Shown here in pieces: positions 32,722 to 45,234 of a DNA stretch of 64,000 nt. A program made the translations under genes and the position numbers. Each line of letters opens with the position of its first letter. The first letter of the stretch is position 1. The notes beneath the pieces were generated by a model. It saw nothing but the letters and a program-made list of their open reading frames with translations. It made no database searches and was not told the origin of the DNA. Source of the DNA: Deroplatys truncata (taxonomy: Eukaryota; Arthropoda; Insecta; Mantodea; Mantidae); assembly GCA_030765065.1 (NCBI GenBank), contig CM060979.1, forward strand, positions 103,900,350-103,964,349, read 5' to 3'.

Positions 32722-33359
32722 AAAAAACGAAAAGTCGGTTAAATATCAAATGTTCAAGAAAATGACTAACAATTTTGATTGAAATATCCTATGTTCAAGG
32801 TATTTTTATGAGAAATAAAATGTATTTGAATTTTCTGGGAAGAGCCTGTGAGGCCCGCTTCATTTGAATTCCTTTTCAATGATTGGTAAACCGTAACAGA
32901 TATACAAAATATTACTGCACAAAAAATGTTGTTTTCTAATGTGCTGCATTTGGGACCATAGTCATTAGTAGTCTTGCTCTCCAGTACTTTGCTGTTCTGC
33001 AGCCTTCACTTTGTAATGCAGCGCAGTCTGCACAAAAATACAGCAACACACAACTTATGTCAAATACAATTTTAATGGCATTAACCATGTTATTGGTTTG
33101 ACTTTTCAAATACTTACACTTTTTTCAAGTATTAAATTGATGGGTTTTTTCCCCCCTTTCCCGTGTAAGGAACATGGAATTTCTAAGCCTTCACAGAGCG
33201 ATCTACTTTTTAAAATCCATCTATACATAACAAATGTGTAATGAAAGTTTTTCTCGATTAATAAGAACAACACAAAAGAATAAGATTTTGTAAAAATAAT
33301 TTGTAGAAGATTACATAAAGCCAAGTGAATGCAACACATCAAATGAGCTGATAGTCTAA

Positions 33360-33835
33360 TGCAGGACAGCCAACACTCGGCCCGCGGGCCAAATAATGTT
33401 TCGCTAAGACATTTTGAATTACAGGCCGATAGCTCAAGATATAATGTGAACCTATTTATCATTAAAAACTCTTCCTCTTTCGTATATGAAAATAGCAACA
33501 TGGATTTATTCATAAATCCATTTTGAATTTCAGAGTCTGGGATCCATAAATATTCCTCATCTTTGCAAACAGAAATCGTGATCCAAAACCACTCAGAACT
33601 TTGTGTTAAATTTAAAGGGCATTGTGGATCCCCCTTTCTCCTAATTTGGCTGAATTTTGGAAAAAAGTCTCTTCAGATCGGTTTCCAGATATTCACGATC
33701 TGGCTCTAAGGTTCATACGTGCAAGTTTGGCTCCAGATACGTTCGTGAGCAAACTTTTTCTGCCATGAATGTTATCAAGAATAACTTACTGGAATTAATA
33801 AAGATGAACATCTAGCTAATATTTATTTTCTGTAC
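33360..33835 (+). pseudogene. hAT transposase relic (C-terminal dimerisation domain)
   Basis: Begins with a hAT-terminus-like stretch (GCAGGACAGCC…GGCCCGCGGGCC, 33361-33390). The region 33680-33815 reads, with one frameshift, F-P-D-I-H-D-L-A-L-R-F then F-G-S-R-Y-V-R-E-Q-T-F-S-A-M-N, the pattern of the hAT C-terminal domain. The catalytic core is absent: an internally deleted, dead copy. Confidence 0.6.
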
Positions 33836-34564
33836 ACTAAGAAACTAGATGTAATATTGATAAATTGGTAAATGAAAATGCAGGTCCAAAAGTCACATTA
33901 AAATTACAGCTCTTCAAATTGCATTGGGACCTTCTTAGTAAATAAGTAATAAGGAGAATTGATTTTATAATTTTATTGAATGCGTTTCAGTTTATGATAA
34001 AATAAAAGTAAAATAAGCGGTATATTGCTTTAGAGAGCTCAAACAATAAACCTCTTGTTCTCGAAGCATTCGTTGAATTCTAAAACATTAGGCTTTATGA
34101 CCCATTTGCTCCATTCCCTGTTTCATTAGCACAACCCTATGTTGTTTTTTTTTCTGCTCACAGTTTGCGCTTAATCTTGAGTTCTAACTCCTATCCTTAA
34201 TGCTGCTATAATGCTGGCCGGCGATGTCCATAATCAACTGAAGACACCACTTACCGCTTCCCCCCCCCCCATAGTGACGACTTAATAGCGAATGAAAGTA
34301 AGAGCTGTCTTGAGAGACAAATGACTAGCGATATCAATTCCCTCGTGTCCCATCCTCGCCATCGTCCATTCTTTTTTCCTCTTCGTGTTGATAGCGCCCG
34401 AGGGGTTCCGTAAACCATCCGAGTTTCCCAGTTTATCTTCTGCAGAATGACATGCAACTCAACGCAACTGCCGGTTGCAATCTAACAAAGTAACATATAT
34501 TACCAAGAGTGGTAAAACTAGCATAAAATCTTGTATGTGACATACTTTCTCTGTTTTTCCATCT
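33836..34564. other. Spacer, nothing recognised
   Basis: Contains a C10 run at 34261-34270. No gene or family repeat was recognised. Confidence 0.35.
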
Positions 34565-35715
34565 CATCGATACATAGCTCGTTTACCCAGCATTTCATGG
34601 GTGTTTTTCAAATCTGGAATTACGGGTTAATTAATTTCATTTTCTCCCTCGTAATCTTTATGAAATTATTGCAAACTGATCTAGGAGACTTATGGTGAAT
34701 CCTCCCTTTTACTATTTTTAACCTTAATTTTGTTTACTCCAAGATGTTCATAACAATGGACCAAAACCACCGGATATTCATGCAAATGGGACTAAAATAC
34801 TGTCGGGTGGTGCTTCTTATCTCCTTAACCTCTCCCGGAAATGATTCTGTAGGATAAGTATCTTTTGGCGGCGAAACAATTATCCGAATGGTCGGTTAAC
34901 CTTTTAGACAATTTTAAACTTTCGTAGCTCTTCTTTGGTCCCGCGATTATGTAATAACACAAAGGCTCTATATTTTTCGATTGTACAGGTACTCCTGGCA
35001 TCAATATATGAATAAATAGGAGCGAAACTAGCAACTATGAATGTATTGATCTCCCAGAACACCAAGTTGGATGTTTTGAAAATGCCACATAATCTGCAGC
35101 CATTCAGAAAAATAATCTTCTCAGTTGTTTATAAAATTTCGGGTTGACTAGTTTTGTATGTTCCACTAGGCACAATGTTCTCTCTTTATACGAATTATTT
35201 AGCATACACTGGTACTGAACTCGATTGCAACATGCAGAGGAAATCACAGCAAAACCTTCTTATATAAAGGTTATGAAAAGCCCTCGGTATAAGTACCACA
35301 TAACTCATATCGTAGGTACCGTTGTAAGAAGATGTGATTGTCTTACTTTCTTGTGTCTTCTGTTTTCTCAATTTCTCTAAACCATGACCATCTATGTATA
35401 TTGCTTGGAATGAAATATCCGTGGCTTTTGTCGTATTTTTACGCGTATTTCCTGTGGAGTAGAAACTACTTTATATATTCTCATCCAAGAAACTACTGTT
35501 TTCTACTCCTGACATTTTCAATGAAGATTAAAAGTTACTTTCGTATTTTTTTTGGGGGGGGCGCTCCAACATGTTCGTATTGTAATATACAGAACTTGTA
35601 AATCGTTTTCAGTATAGCTTTTTAATGACAAAAAAGTATCAAATTCGGCTGAATGGTTCTTTAGATTGCCCTACACACACACACACACACACATTTCCCC
35701 TCTTTATACAGATAG
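34565..35715 (+). repeat. Interspersed repeat family B, copy 1
   Basis: Shares ordered blocks with 50365-51344 plus 52240-52325: GGTTAATTAATTTCAT, ATTATCCGAATGGTCGG, CTCTTCTTTGGTCCC, ACCATGACCATCTA, AATGAAATATCCGTGGC, TTTTCTACTCC, and a terminal (CA)n (35672-35692) followed by CCCCTCTTTATA. No ORF. The closing AAATTCGGCTGAATGGTTC motif resembles 3' tails of some insect non-LTR elements; this is inference. Confidence 0.55.
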
Positions 35716-35999
35716 TATTACTAAGTAGTATAGATTAGTATAAATGTTTCGTGTTAAGAACGAAACATATCTACTATGTAGCAAATAGTTTAAATTTTAG
35801 CGAATAATTGTTCCCAAAACATGAGAGGAATGGTAATATAACGAAGAAGAATACAGTGTATTAGACTTGCTGATAATAAGTATAAACTGTTGTTATGAAA
35901 GTAAAGAATTATTATGCTGCACTTGTAAATTCGAGGGGAGAGAGAGGAGGATGTCGATAGCTCTTAGGATGTAAGCAGTAACATGGGCCATTGTCAAAA
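35716..35999. other. Spacer, nothing recognised
   Basis: AT-rich; nothing seen. Confidence 0.35.
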
Positions 36000-36340
36000 A
36001 AATTGTAGAAAAGATAGTGAAGTGTTTTTGTGTTTGGTACGTGGTAAAGTATAGTGCGGAAACAAGCACATATGTTAGTACTACAATGTGAAGAAAAGCT
36101 ATTTGGAATGCTATTATGGAGAAGAATGAAATTTGTACAATCGACAGACAAAATAGGGCATGAAACTAGTTTATATAGAGTCGGTATAGAGAGAACAATG
36201 ATGAAACTAATCAGGAGAAAGAAGGAAGTTGGTTGATACAGTGTGATTGAGAAAATAAATTGACTAGGATGAAGATACCAAATGATAAGGCTGGGTTTAC
36301 AGTGAAGGACCTGCTCTTCGGAGAGAGAACTGGAAATGTA
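36000..36340 (+). pseudogene. LINE reverse-transcriptase C-terminal relic
   Basis: One frame (36054-36236) reads …L-L-W-R-R-M-K-F-V-Q-S-T-D-K-I…R-V-G-I-E-R-T-M-M-K-L-I-R-R-K-K, the tail typical of many insect RT proteins, followed in other frames by R-Y-Q-M-I-like residues. Stops and frameshifts end it. The segment is different from the relic at 15760-16352. Confidence 0.6.
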
Positions 36341-36423
36341 ACTGATTAACTGATCATGTAGATAATAGCGGAAACTCTCTATCTTAATGGGCGACCTTGT
36401 GATCTGGGTAGTAGTCTTTTAAT

Positions 36424-36424
36424 T

Positions 36425-36466
<42 letters not shown>
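36424..36466. repeat. (TAA)n microsatellite
   Basis: An uninterrupted AAT/TAA run of about 14 units just before the HINE-like copy. Confidence 0.9.
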
Positions 36467-36469
36467 TTT

Positions 36470-37275
36470 TATGGCTTTCCTATCATTCGTAGTATTGCAT
36501 TCCAGCCAAAATTCGACATCGAAATGTATGCTTGAAAGTCCTCTGAATACAATTTTTTCAGAAAAAGATCCATTTATTGTGTCTGTCTGCCTGTGAACAA
36601 CAAAATTAAAAAAAAGTCGCATAAATAACAAAACTGTATATAATTTCAGAGTTTTCCAGGATGCGACACTAAGATTTTCTAGAACATTCCCTCACACCAA
36701 ACTAACCTTTCCATAGAAACATTTTAGTTTCCCCCCTTTTTTAAAGGGCTCTAAATATTTTATTAAAATATATGCATAAGGTATTTACTTGACAAATAAA
36801 ATATATATCTTAAATTCTCTGCGAAGAGTTTGTGAATCCTCTTCATTCTCAGTGAATTTTGTATAATTCTATATAAATGGTAAACCATAAGCGTTTGAGA
36901 AAACCTTCTACTAAACAAAATATAGATGTTAAAAACAATCATCCATTTCTAATACACTCTTCGTTGTTGATTTGTATTGTTCATTACTTTTGTCATTTTT
37001 GACGTGTTGTTGCCATTCAGTTGTTTCTAGCGGTCATGAAAAGAGTATGGAATTTCATAGCAACCCACTTTTTAAAGGTTTGATTATAGTTATCCCTTCA
37101 GCCTCCTGCACACCCTTATATGGCTAGAACGAACTATGTAAATAAAATATTTCTGCAAACGTTTATCTCGATTAACATGAAGTGGATAGAAAAATAAGCG
37201 TTCCTAGTTTGTGGAAGCTATATAAAAATAAACGAAAGTCTAGATTAAATCATGTAAATGTAACATATAAGAATT
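36470..37275 (+). mobile_element. HINE-like repeat, decayed
   Basis: Ordered matches: GTATTGCATTCCAGCC, CAGGATGCGACACTAAGATTTTC, GATTCTCTGCGAAGAG-like, GGTAAACCATAAG, and a distal TGTAACATATAAGA. Strongly diverged. Confidence 0.55.
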
Positions 37276-37854
37276 GTATTTATACAACTCAATTTTTCCA
37301 GTTTTCAATTCCTAAAACCTGATTGATACTAAATAGCAATAAAATGTTCCCAAACACTTACTCCTAGATTTCCCCTCTCCCGAAAGCAATTCAGCATTAA
37401 CCGTACTTTGTGCAGTAGTTATTTGTATATAAAGTTTACTTTGTTATACGCTGGAGTCTGAGATAGCAGGCAACAATGTCTTACTATTTTGCACATAAGA
37501 TCTTTGTAAAACATACTGAACCAATGAAACAAAACAAACGACAGAGTGGATTTTTAAGATATGAAAGCTCAGATAGCCCTTTAATTTGGAAGACTTAAAC
37601 TCATAATAACACATTTCGCAAATGAATACGGCAACAAAGAATTATTTTAGATAAGCTGTATATTTGAATGATATCTGTAGTGTTCCTGTAGTTATTATCA
37701 TTTCTAGTTTAATATTTCTCAATATATAAATTACTGTACAACAATGAATTTTACAAAAAAATTAAGTTATATTTGTTTTATGCCATGGCATTAGTTTAAA
37801 CTAACGTTATTTCTGAGAAATTAAAGAGGTGACAAAAAATCCAAGAAAAAGATT
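37276..37854. other. Spacer, nothing recognised
   Basis: AT-rich; nothing recognised. Confidence 0.35.
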
Positions 37855-38050
37855 AACGGTTCAGTGAAAGTTTTGTTTCACCTTCTGGATTTAAACATAA
37901 ACTTTAATGCTTATGCGAGTTTTCGGTTTCGAGCTATACTGTTTGCACACACAAGGATGCAAAGTACTTTTTATTGAAAGTTTATCAAAACTACAGTTGT
38001 GCTGAAATCGGATAATGTTTATGTCAAATGTAGTACTTTTCCTACCCTAG
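37855..38050 (-). mobile_element. HINE-like repeat fragment
   Basis: Decayed ACTTTCTC-side half: GAGTTTTCGGTTTCGAGCTATACTGTTTGC, the ACACAC stub and TAGTACTTTTCCTACC. Confidence 0.4.
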
Positions 38051-38151
38051 ATAAAGAGGCAGAAAAAATAAAACAAATATTAAAAGTAATACTGGACAAC
38101 AAAATAAACAAAAGAGAAACACTTGTTATGCTTTCACTCCGAAAAAAAAAT

Positions 38152-39016
38152 TCTGATGTGTTTCTCTCACATGACTTTACTCTTGTACAAACAATTTTTA
38201 CAAACGCTTATTCTCCATCTACATCATATTAATGAGATAAACATTTGCAGATATTATCTTATTGATAATTTTCTGGAAGTACAAGGGGAATATGGTAGGC
38301 TTTAAGCCACAGACAAATGTTTTAAGAGCTGGTTGCTATGTGGGGCATTTCATTCTCTTTGCAAGTCCAGAACTTTAAAAAAAAAAGTAAATAAATAAAA
38401 AAAAGGAATAACGTATTCCACCTGAGAAAAAGTATGTATGGAAAATTCAAACAAATAACAAGGAATATCTCGAGAATGGTTCACTCCACCCAAAAAAAAA
38501 AAAATGTATATGACATAAATTGTCTGTTTTAACGAAATATACATTTTTGTGTAGTAAAATTTTGTCTGTCTTTTACGGTTTACCAGTTATGCAAAAGCCA
38601 TTCTGAATGGAGAGGACTTTGCCAGAAAATTCAAGATATACATTTCATTTGTCATAAAAATATATTAAATAAATGATATTTTAATCAAAATCGTTAGTCA
38701 TTTTTGAGAGAATCAAAACTGTCGAAAAATGTTCCATGTATAGGGTAGTCTGGAGTGGGGGGATTTTCGTGAAAATCTTCGTGTCACTTCTTTGAAAGAT
38801 ACGGAACCTAAATATCAAGTTTGATATTTATCCGACTTTTCCTTTTTGAGTTATGTTGTTCACAGACACACATCCAATAAACACACACACACACCTTTTT
38901 CTAAAAAAAATTTTTATTCAGGGTCCTCAAAACATGTATTTCCGGTGAAATCTCGATATCGAATTTTTGTGTGGAATGGAATACTTCCTCTACTTACTAT
39001 ACGTAGTACAGAAAGT
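38152..39016 (-). mobile_element. HINE-like repeat, near full-length
   Basis: TCTGATG at 38152 after an A-run; opposite end ACGTAGTACAGAAAGT at 39016. Internal A-runs are expanded (38377-38404). The CA tract is at 38869-38893. Confidence 0.7.
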
Positions 39017-40846
39017 AATAAACAAGTTTTACTAATCCAGACCCAAGAAACACAATCTGAACTCGATTTATTATTCTTCTTTCTTTAGTTAAGAGTTTTT
39101 GATAAAAAGCTGATGTGTTGTAGTACCTATAGTAGACCAATATTGTACATAATACATTAAATATTTCCTCAGCGTATTTCTAGTCTACACTCCAAAACTA
39201 CTACGGGGGCTTACATAGATAACTATTAAATACGTATATGTTATCAACGTAAAATCAAAATATTCATAAGAAAGCGCGATGCGGCACCAACTTTGAACAC
39301 ACTAATTTAACAGCAGTAACCATGTTTTCCAGCATGTTGGAAATGTTGGCTAGAAATGTATTTACATACCAAACATTTGAAGTAATTATGTCCAAGGAAA
39401 CCTAGAAGATATACAAATCATTTACAAAAATGATATCAGAGCGCCAACATAGTAAAAATATATAAGTGTGGGGTCAACCAGAAACAGGAGCTAACTGTAT
39501 ATTTTTATTGTCAATTTCATGTTTGGTAAACTCAATTTAACAATCGGGGACTAAATTTGTTTCAGGAACACTTTCACTATTGCCCAGTGTAACTGAAAAA
39601 CTGCTGATTCATCTAGTTACTGAAAGAGAAAAGTCATCACAACACTCCATTTATTATAATAAAATAGGTATATGACCGATTAACTGTTAAACATCACTGG
39701 AATCAGCAGCTGCAAGAGTATCAAAAACCATCACACTTCATTGACAGTCTTGAAAAATTACAGCTTTAAAAGCTGAATTTCGTAACATGGACAAGCAAAC
39801 AAAACACTTAACCTTATTTGCCCATTGTAAAACAATTACATAAAGAATGTGTATTGAGCAACGCAATCATTACAAGGGCTATTTAACATATTGGCTCTGT
39901 TAATTGAGGCAATAGGTAGTTGATTACACTTGGCGCCAAATCTAAACGAACGCCTTGCTGAGGTTGTAAAAATGCCCGATGTCCTAGCAAAAGAAACATA
40001 GATGAAAGAAGCTAAAAGGAGGTGCAAGTGGTGAGTAAAAACACAAGCTTGCAATCAGTAACAGCAAGCCCCTTATGATGCGTCGCTAAACTTTTAAGTA
40101 TATCTATGGCCTGACTCTCAGGCGTACACATTACGCTAAGGGTAGATAAACTTTTCATAACGGAGGCCACATTAACCGTCAAAGAATGGACTGTGGATAA
40201 ACCACGTACGTTTAAGATAGAAACAATAATCTGCAGGGACGAGGCGCACAGATACAGCAGCTTTTAAACAAAGTATTTTATTAAACTAAAATCGACACTT
40301 ACGTACTAATAAATGATGTAATTAAATGCTTAATAAATGACCAGTCGTTCGTTCATAGCTCATGACATGCAACTCATACGCATCGTATATACTCACATGT
40401 TACATGTCGTATTTTTACGCTAATAGCAGTTCATATTCAATGAGAAGAATCAGACTACTTTTCTGTGCTATAATTGCAGACATTTGTAGTTCTAATTTTC
40501 TGCTGCTTATCATCAAAACGGACTCTAAATATTCATCTGTCATAGCAGACCTATATTTACATATGGTATATTTCATTTTTGAAAACGCCTTCACAGATAT
40601 ACCTTGATACGAAAACTGATATTAATGCTCATGCAAAGCCTTTCAAATGAGGAAATGTGTCACCTGGCAGGCAGTTGTGATAAACAACCTTGTTAGTTAA
40701 ACTTAAAGTTAAGGTTTTCATTTACAGAGAAATTATTTATCCTGCGATTCGATGTAATCTCAGATTCAATTTAAAATATGGACGCTTAGTTTTATATAAT
40801 GGTTCGAAATTCATGAATAAATTAATATAATCACCGTTCCTTTTTT
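39017..40846. other. Spacer, nothing recognised
   Basis: No gene, SINE head or clear family repeat was found. Frames of 60-80 codons have no recognisable domain. Confidence 0.35.
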
Positions 40847-41657
40847 ACTTTCCCTACTACATATAGTAAGTAGGGGAAGTATTGTATTCCACCCAAAAAT
40901 TCGATACCGAGATTTCACCGGAAATATATGTTTTGAGGTCCCCTGAATCCAAAAAAACATTTTTGGAAACATGTCCGTGTGCGTGTGTGTGAACAGCATA
41001 ACTCAGAAACGAACAATCGGATAAACACCAAACTTGGTATTTAGGTTCAGTATCTTCCAGAGATGCGACACGAAGGTTTTCAAGAAAATCCCCCCACCCC
41101 AGACTACCCTTTACATGGAACATTTTTCGAAAATTTTAATTTTCTCAAAAATGGCTCTAACGATTTTGATTAAAATATCATGTTTAAGATATTGTCATGA
41201 GAAATGAAATGTATATCTCGAATTTTCTGGGAATGTCTCCAAAAGTATTCTTCATTGTGAACGACTTTTGCATAACTGGTAAACCATAAGAGATAGACAA
41301 CATTTTACTACACAAAAAATTTAGATCGCTTTAAAATACACAATTTATGTCATATACATTTCTTTTGTTGAGTGAACCGTTTTCGAGATATTGCTTGTTA
41401 TTCCCTCAAATTTTCCAATACTTGTATTTTTTCTCAAATTCGTTATTCATTTTTTTGTCCTGGTTATACAAATAGAATGGAATACTCCGCATAGCAACCA
41501 GCTCTTAAACGCTTAAAGCCTAGCAATTCCCCTTGCATCTACAAGAAAATTAGCAATAAGATTGACATCTCGATTAACATGAAGCATATGGAGAATAAGC
41601 GTTTGTAAGAAAGTTTGTACAAGAGTAGAGAAAGTTATGTGAGTGTAACACATCAGA
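40847..41657 (+). mobile_element. HINE-like repeat, full-length
   Basis: Starts ACTTTCCCTACTAC after six T's and ends GTGTAACACATCAGA before five T's. Its first 32 bases can fold into a long imperfect hairpin (CTTTCCCTACT with AGTAGGGGAAG). One of the best preserved + copies. Confidence 0.75.
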
Positions 41658-41689
41658 TTTTTATTTATATTTTTCTGAACTTCTCAAAA

Positions 41690-41745
41690 AGGCGGGCCAT
41701 AACAGCAGCTCGCGCGCCGTAGTTTGGCAAAGCCTGCATTAGGCG
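41690..41745 (-). mobile_element. hAT terminus relic
   Basis: The reverse complement (GCCTAATGCAGGCTTTGCC…GGCGCGCGAGC…GGCCCGCC) matches the order of the hAT-like end at 33352-33390. Only the end survives. Confidence 0.35.
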
Positions 41746-41789
41746 ATAGACGCTGAGTTAGTCGCGAGTTAAAAATTGAAGTTGAGTGT

Positions 41790-41972
41790 TATTTATTTAT
41801 GGACGCTCTTTAACTACATGGTTTTTAGCTCCCCATTCTTTATTGGGGGTGAAAGACCAGAAAGTTTGCTAAGAGACCTCTATAAGGCTTGGGGTTCTTT
41901 TACGTGCCATAAATCCACGACATGGGATCACCGGCTCTACTTAGCATTCGACCGTAAACATGCGAACGCTTA
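41790..41972 (-). mobile_element. SINE S2, head missing
   Basis: Body and tail of S2 (TTTATGGACGCTCTTTAACTAC, TTATTGGGGGTGAAAGACC, CGTGCCATAAATCCACGAC). The tRNA-like head is absent. Confidence 0.6.
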
Positions 41973-42552
41973 ACGCTTTAGTATGGAAGCTGAAGAGGTA
42001 AGATGTCTGAGGTTCTGTATCTTCCGTATAAACGCCGTAACAAAATTAGAGACAATACTGTGTGCATCCTATCTTAGGGAGGAACCGGTGCTATCTTAGC
42101 AGTGTTAACATTTGACAAATTTGATTACCTTTTCTAAAGTAGTATTTTAGCCAAACTTAGGATGTTATCTGAAGTTTCAGTGCAAATGATATGAACACTA
42201 CGATTTTTTAGGATTACAAAAAGCTAACATAATTAACTGCTCTGCCAGACTAGCACAGCGCTAAGGGCATGTCAAACCCATTGTACGGCTTGTAGGGACT
42301 AACATTTATTCAGAAGTCATGAGCATCTTCATTCATTCTTGTGCAATAATACATAAATGCATTCTCGTCGTTGGAACATAATAATAATAGTAATAATAAA
42401 TGTCATTTATGGATAGGCGTTAGCCTGTTTCCCTATCAAGAGAGACAGTCTTACAATCTGACCAGTGGACGGCCGATGCTTCTCTTTCCTGTTAGTTTGT
42501 AATAGAAATATTTTGGGCAGTCTGTCCTTTGTACACAAGCATACCAGCTATT
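41973..42552. other. Spacer, nothing recognised
   Basis: Short AAT run near 42382-42400. No gene was seen. Confidence 0.35.
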
Positions 42553-42960
42553 ACTTTCTCTACCATATACTTACAGTAAATAAAGAAGTATTCCACCTAC
42601 AAATCCCATCGGAAATACATGTTTTGAGGTTCACTTAACCCAAAAACTTAAAGTCGATAAATACCAACAAGAAAATACCCGTCCTAAACTATCTTTTATA
42701 TGGACAACTTGGCATTATTTCTTTATCTTTTCAGAAATAGCTACAACAATTTTGATTAAAATAGCAGACATTTTAGATATAATATATATATATATATATA
42801 ATATATATATATTATTTGACTAAATTTTGTATAATGTAGGTATAAATACGAAAGTTTAGAAAACAGACAAAACCTTACCACAGGAAAAATATAGAGCTCT
42901 TAAACATACCTATATCTTTGGATCATAATTTTTTATAGTGTTTAGAGTCCCAGTCGTGGC
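42553..42960 (+). mobile_element. HINE-like repeat fragment with (AT)n
   Basis: Starts ACTTTCTCTACCATATAC; the middle holds an AT-dinucleotide run at about 42780-42814. The distal end is missing. Confidence 0.55.
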
Positions 42961-43208
42961 AATGAATTTTTCAAGTCCTATTCAACTTTCCAAATAAAAA
43001 CTATTGAATTAAAGATTGTTTAACATATTTTAAACGTCATTTGAACTCTGTTACATCTGATGGTTTTGTCATTTGTGCTGAAGTGTTCCAAGTCAAATTC
43101 TGCTGCAAACATTACTTAAGGTGATAATGTTTTTTGTGTATCAATTATATACTCTCAAATAAATTTATCTGTAAAAAAAAATATCTAACCTTTAGAGTGA
43201 TAAAGCAA

Positions 43209-43418
43209 TCTGATGTGCTTCATTCAAACGACTTTCTCTATTCATTATTCTACAAACTATTTCTTCAAAGGTTTTATTATTCTATCTACTGCTTGTTAAT
43301 CCCTGTAAACTTTCAATTCATATTTACACATTTCGTTGTAGGATACAGTAGATAAAGCAGTAGTCAAGAGTTTTAAAGAACGTGTCGCTATGTGATACTT
43401 TTTAAATTCCAAGAATGT
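43209..43418 (-). mobile_element. HINE-like repeat, TCTGATG-side fragment
   Basis: TCTGATGTGCTTCATTC at 43209 to about TTTTTAAATTCC, where the next copy begins. Confidence 0.5.
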
Positions 43419-44249
43419 TCTGAGGTTACATTAACATGACTTTCTCTAACCTCTATCGTTTGTTAGTGAATACACAAACTATTCTTCCAAAAGTTTACTT
43501 TTTTATCTACTATATTTTAATCCAAATAAACCTTTGCAGAAATAACTACATTACACATTTCTTTATAGGTACAGAGGGAACAAAGATAGTCAAATGTTTA
43601 AGAACTGAATACTATACGCTGGCTTTAAAATTCCAAACTGTTTCCATACAATCGCGAGAAACAAACAACTGAATGTTGACAGGACATCAAGAGAATGGCC
43701 AAGAAATGAACCATTCGAACTATTAATAACGGATATCTCAGAAATGATTTATGCCACAAGAAAGTATTTGAAATGAATTGTGTGTTTTCGTCTCGTTAAA
43801 CGTTTATCAGTTAAACAAAATTATACAATATTCCTTCCGAATGAAGAGGACTTTACAAGCTATTCCCAGAAAATTCAAGATATACATTTTATTTATCATG
43901 CAAATACCTTTAATATGCCGTATGTTAATCAAAGTCGTTACAGCAGTTTTTTAGAAAATGAAAAATTTCGAAAAATGTTCCATGTAAAGGGTAGCTTAGG
44001 GTGGAGGATTGTCTTAAAAAGCTTCGTGTCACATCTTTGGAAGGTACTGAACCTAAACGCCAAGTTTGGTATTTATCCTACTTTTCGTTTTTGAACTATG
44101 GTATTCAGAGAGAGAGAGACACACACACCTACCTTTTTCTAGAATTTTTTTTGGGGGGGATTCAGGAATCCCCAAAACATGTATTTCCGGTGAAATCTCG
44201 GTATCGATATTTTGCGTGGAATACAATACCTTCTCTACCTACTATGTAC
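43419..44249 (-). mobile_element. HINE-like repeat
   Basis: TCTGAGGTTACATTAAC at 43419 through GGAATACAATACCTTCTC…CTACTATGTAC. The internal tract is GA/CA (44108-44132). The last bases of the ACTTTCTC end are missing. Confidence 0.6.
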
Positions 44250-44640
44250 GGGATCTACATTTTTTTTGTGTAATAAGAGTCTGTCTATTTCTTACGGCTT
44301 AAAAGTTGTATAAAAGTCACTCAGAATGAAAAGGAGTTCAAAGGCTATTCCCAGGATTTTCAAGATATACATTTCATTTCGCATGCAAATATCTTGAACC
44401 TATGGTGTTTTAATCAAATGGCTAGGGCCATTTTGGGGAGAATAAAAAAATAACGAAAACATTTTTTTTTTTTTTTTTGTAGTTATGCTGTTCACAAACA
44501 GACAGGCAAGCACGCGCGCGCGCGTATCGATCCTTTTCTAAAAATGCTTTTTATGAATTCAGGGAGCCTCAAAACATATATTTCCGGTGAAATATCTGTA
44601 TCGAAGTTTTAAATGCAATGTTTCGTCTACAAAATCGACT
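44250..44640 (-). mobile_element. HINE-like repeat, ACTTTCTC-side half in tandem
   Basis: Abuts the previous copy and restarts mid-element at GGGATCTACATTTTTTTTGTG. It contains a T18 run (44461-44479) and an alternating CG tract (about 44512-44525), and ends near AATGCAATGTTTCGTC. Confidence 0.5.
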
Positions 44641-45234
44641 TGACATGTTTCTAGGATTAGTCTGAATACATAAACTAACACAGATAAATATTATTTCTTT
44701 TATTTAGTATTATAAATACTGAAACATTACCCCAAACTAGCCAAGAAATGTTTTGGGACAATTAAGAAATTGGACATAAAGTTAAGCTCTAACAGAACAT
44801 AAAAGAATGACTACAAGATCAAAAGAGAAAGAAAGTTGAAGACAGAGAATGACAAAGAAGCTGTAGAGAATTCCTTAACGACTTCAACGAAGGGAAAGAA
44901 GCTGCTGCGCTGTAACATTGGCGGAGGGGAGACAGACGAGTACAAAGAAACGAATTAATTATCATAATCAATTGTTACTGCTAATGTGATTAAGTGTATT
45001 CCGTGCAGCTGGGTAAGCCAAAGTCACATGGCGATATTCAGCTCGCTCAAGAGGTAAGCAACAAATGTTCTATGCCAGCAGCCTCTCGAGGAGCTGTGAC
45101 GCTTTGAGGTGAAACAACTTCTCATGACTTGGGTGGCTGGTTTCGCGTGCTTTCAGCATGGGGACCTTCAATGGATTGTTATCAGGACCGAATTTATGAA
45201 GCACAAAACCTTTCTCTATCAGCAACTAGGCAAG
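44641..45234. other. Spacer, nothing recognised
   Basis: A purine-rich stretch at 44780-44950 has LINE-like composition but no motif I can defend. Confidence 0.35.

Larger units (their letters stand above)
30799..33342 (+). mobile_element. HINE-like repeat (outermost of three nested copies)
   Basis: Starts ACTTTTTGTACTACTTATC at 30799 and reads to GAACAACATAACT at 30966. It is then interrupted and resumes at CGAAAAGTCGGTTAAATATC (32728) and ends near GCAACACATCAAA at 33342. The interruption falls in an A-run. A smaller unrelated segment (about 32932-33030) and a deletion near 32750 show that this copy is older. Confidence 0.65.

Noticed and set aside
36424..36466. CRISPR-like or satellite array
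   Set aside because: It is a simple trinucleotide microsatellite with no spacers.
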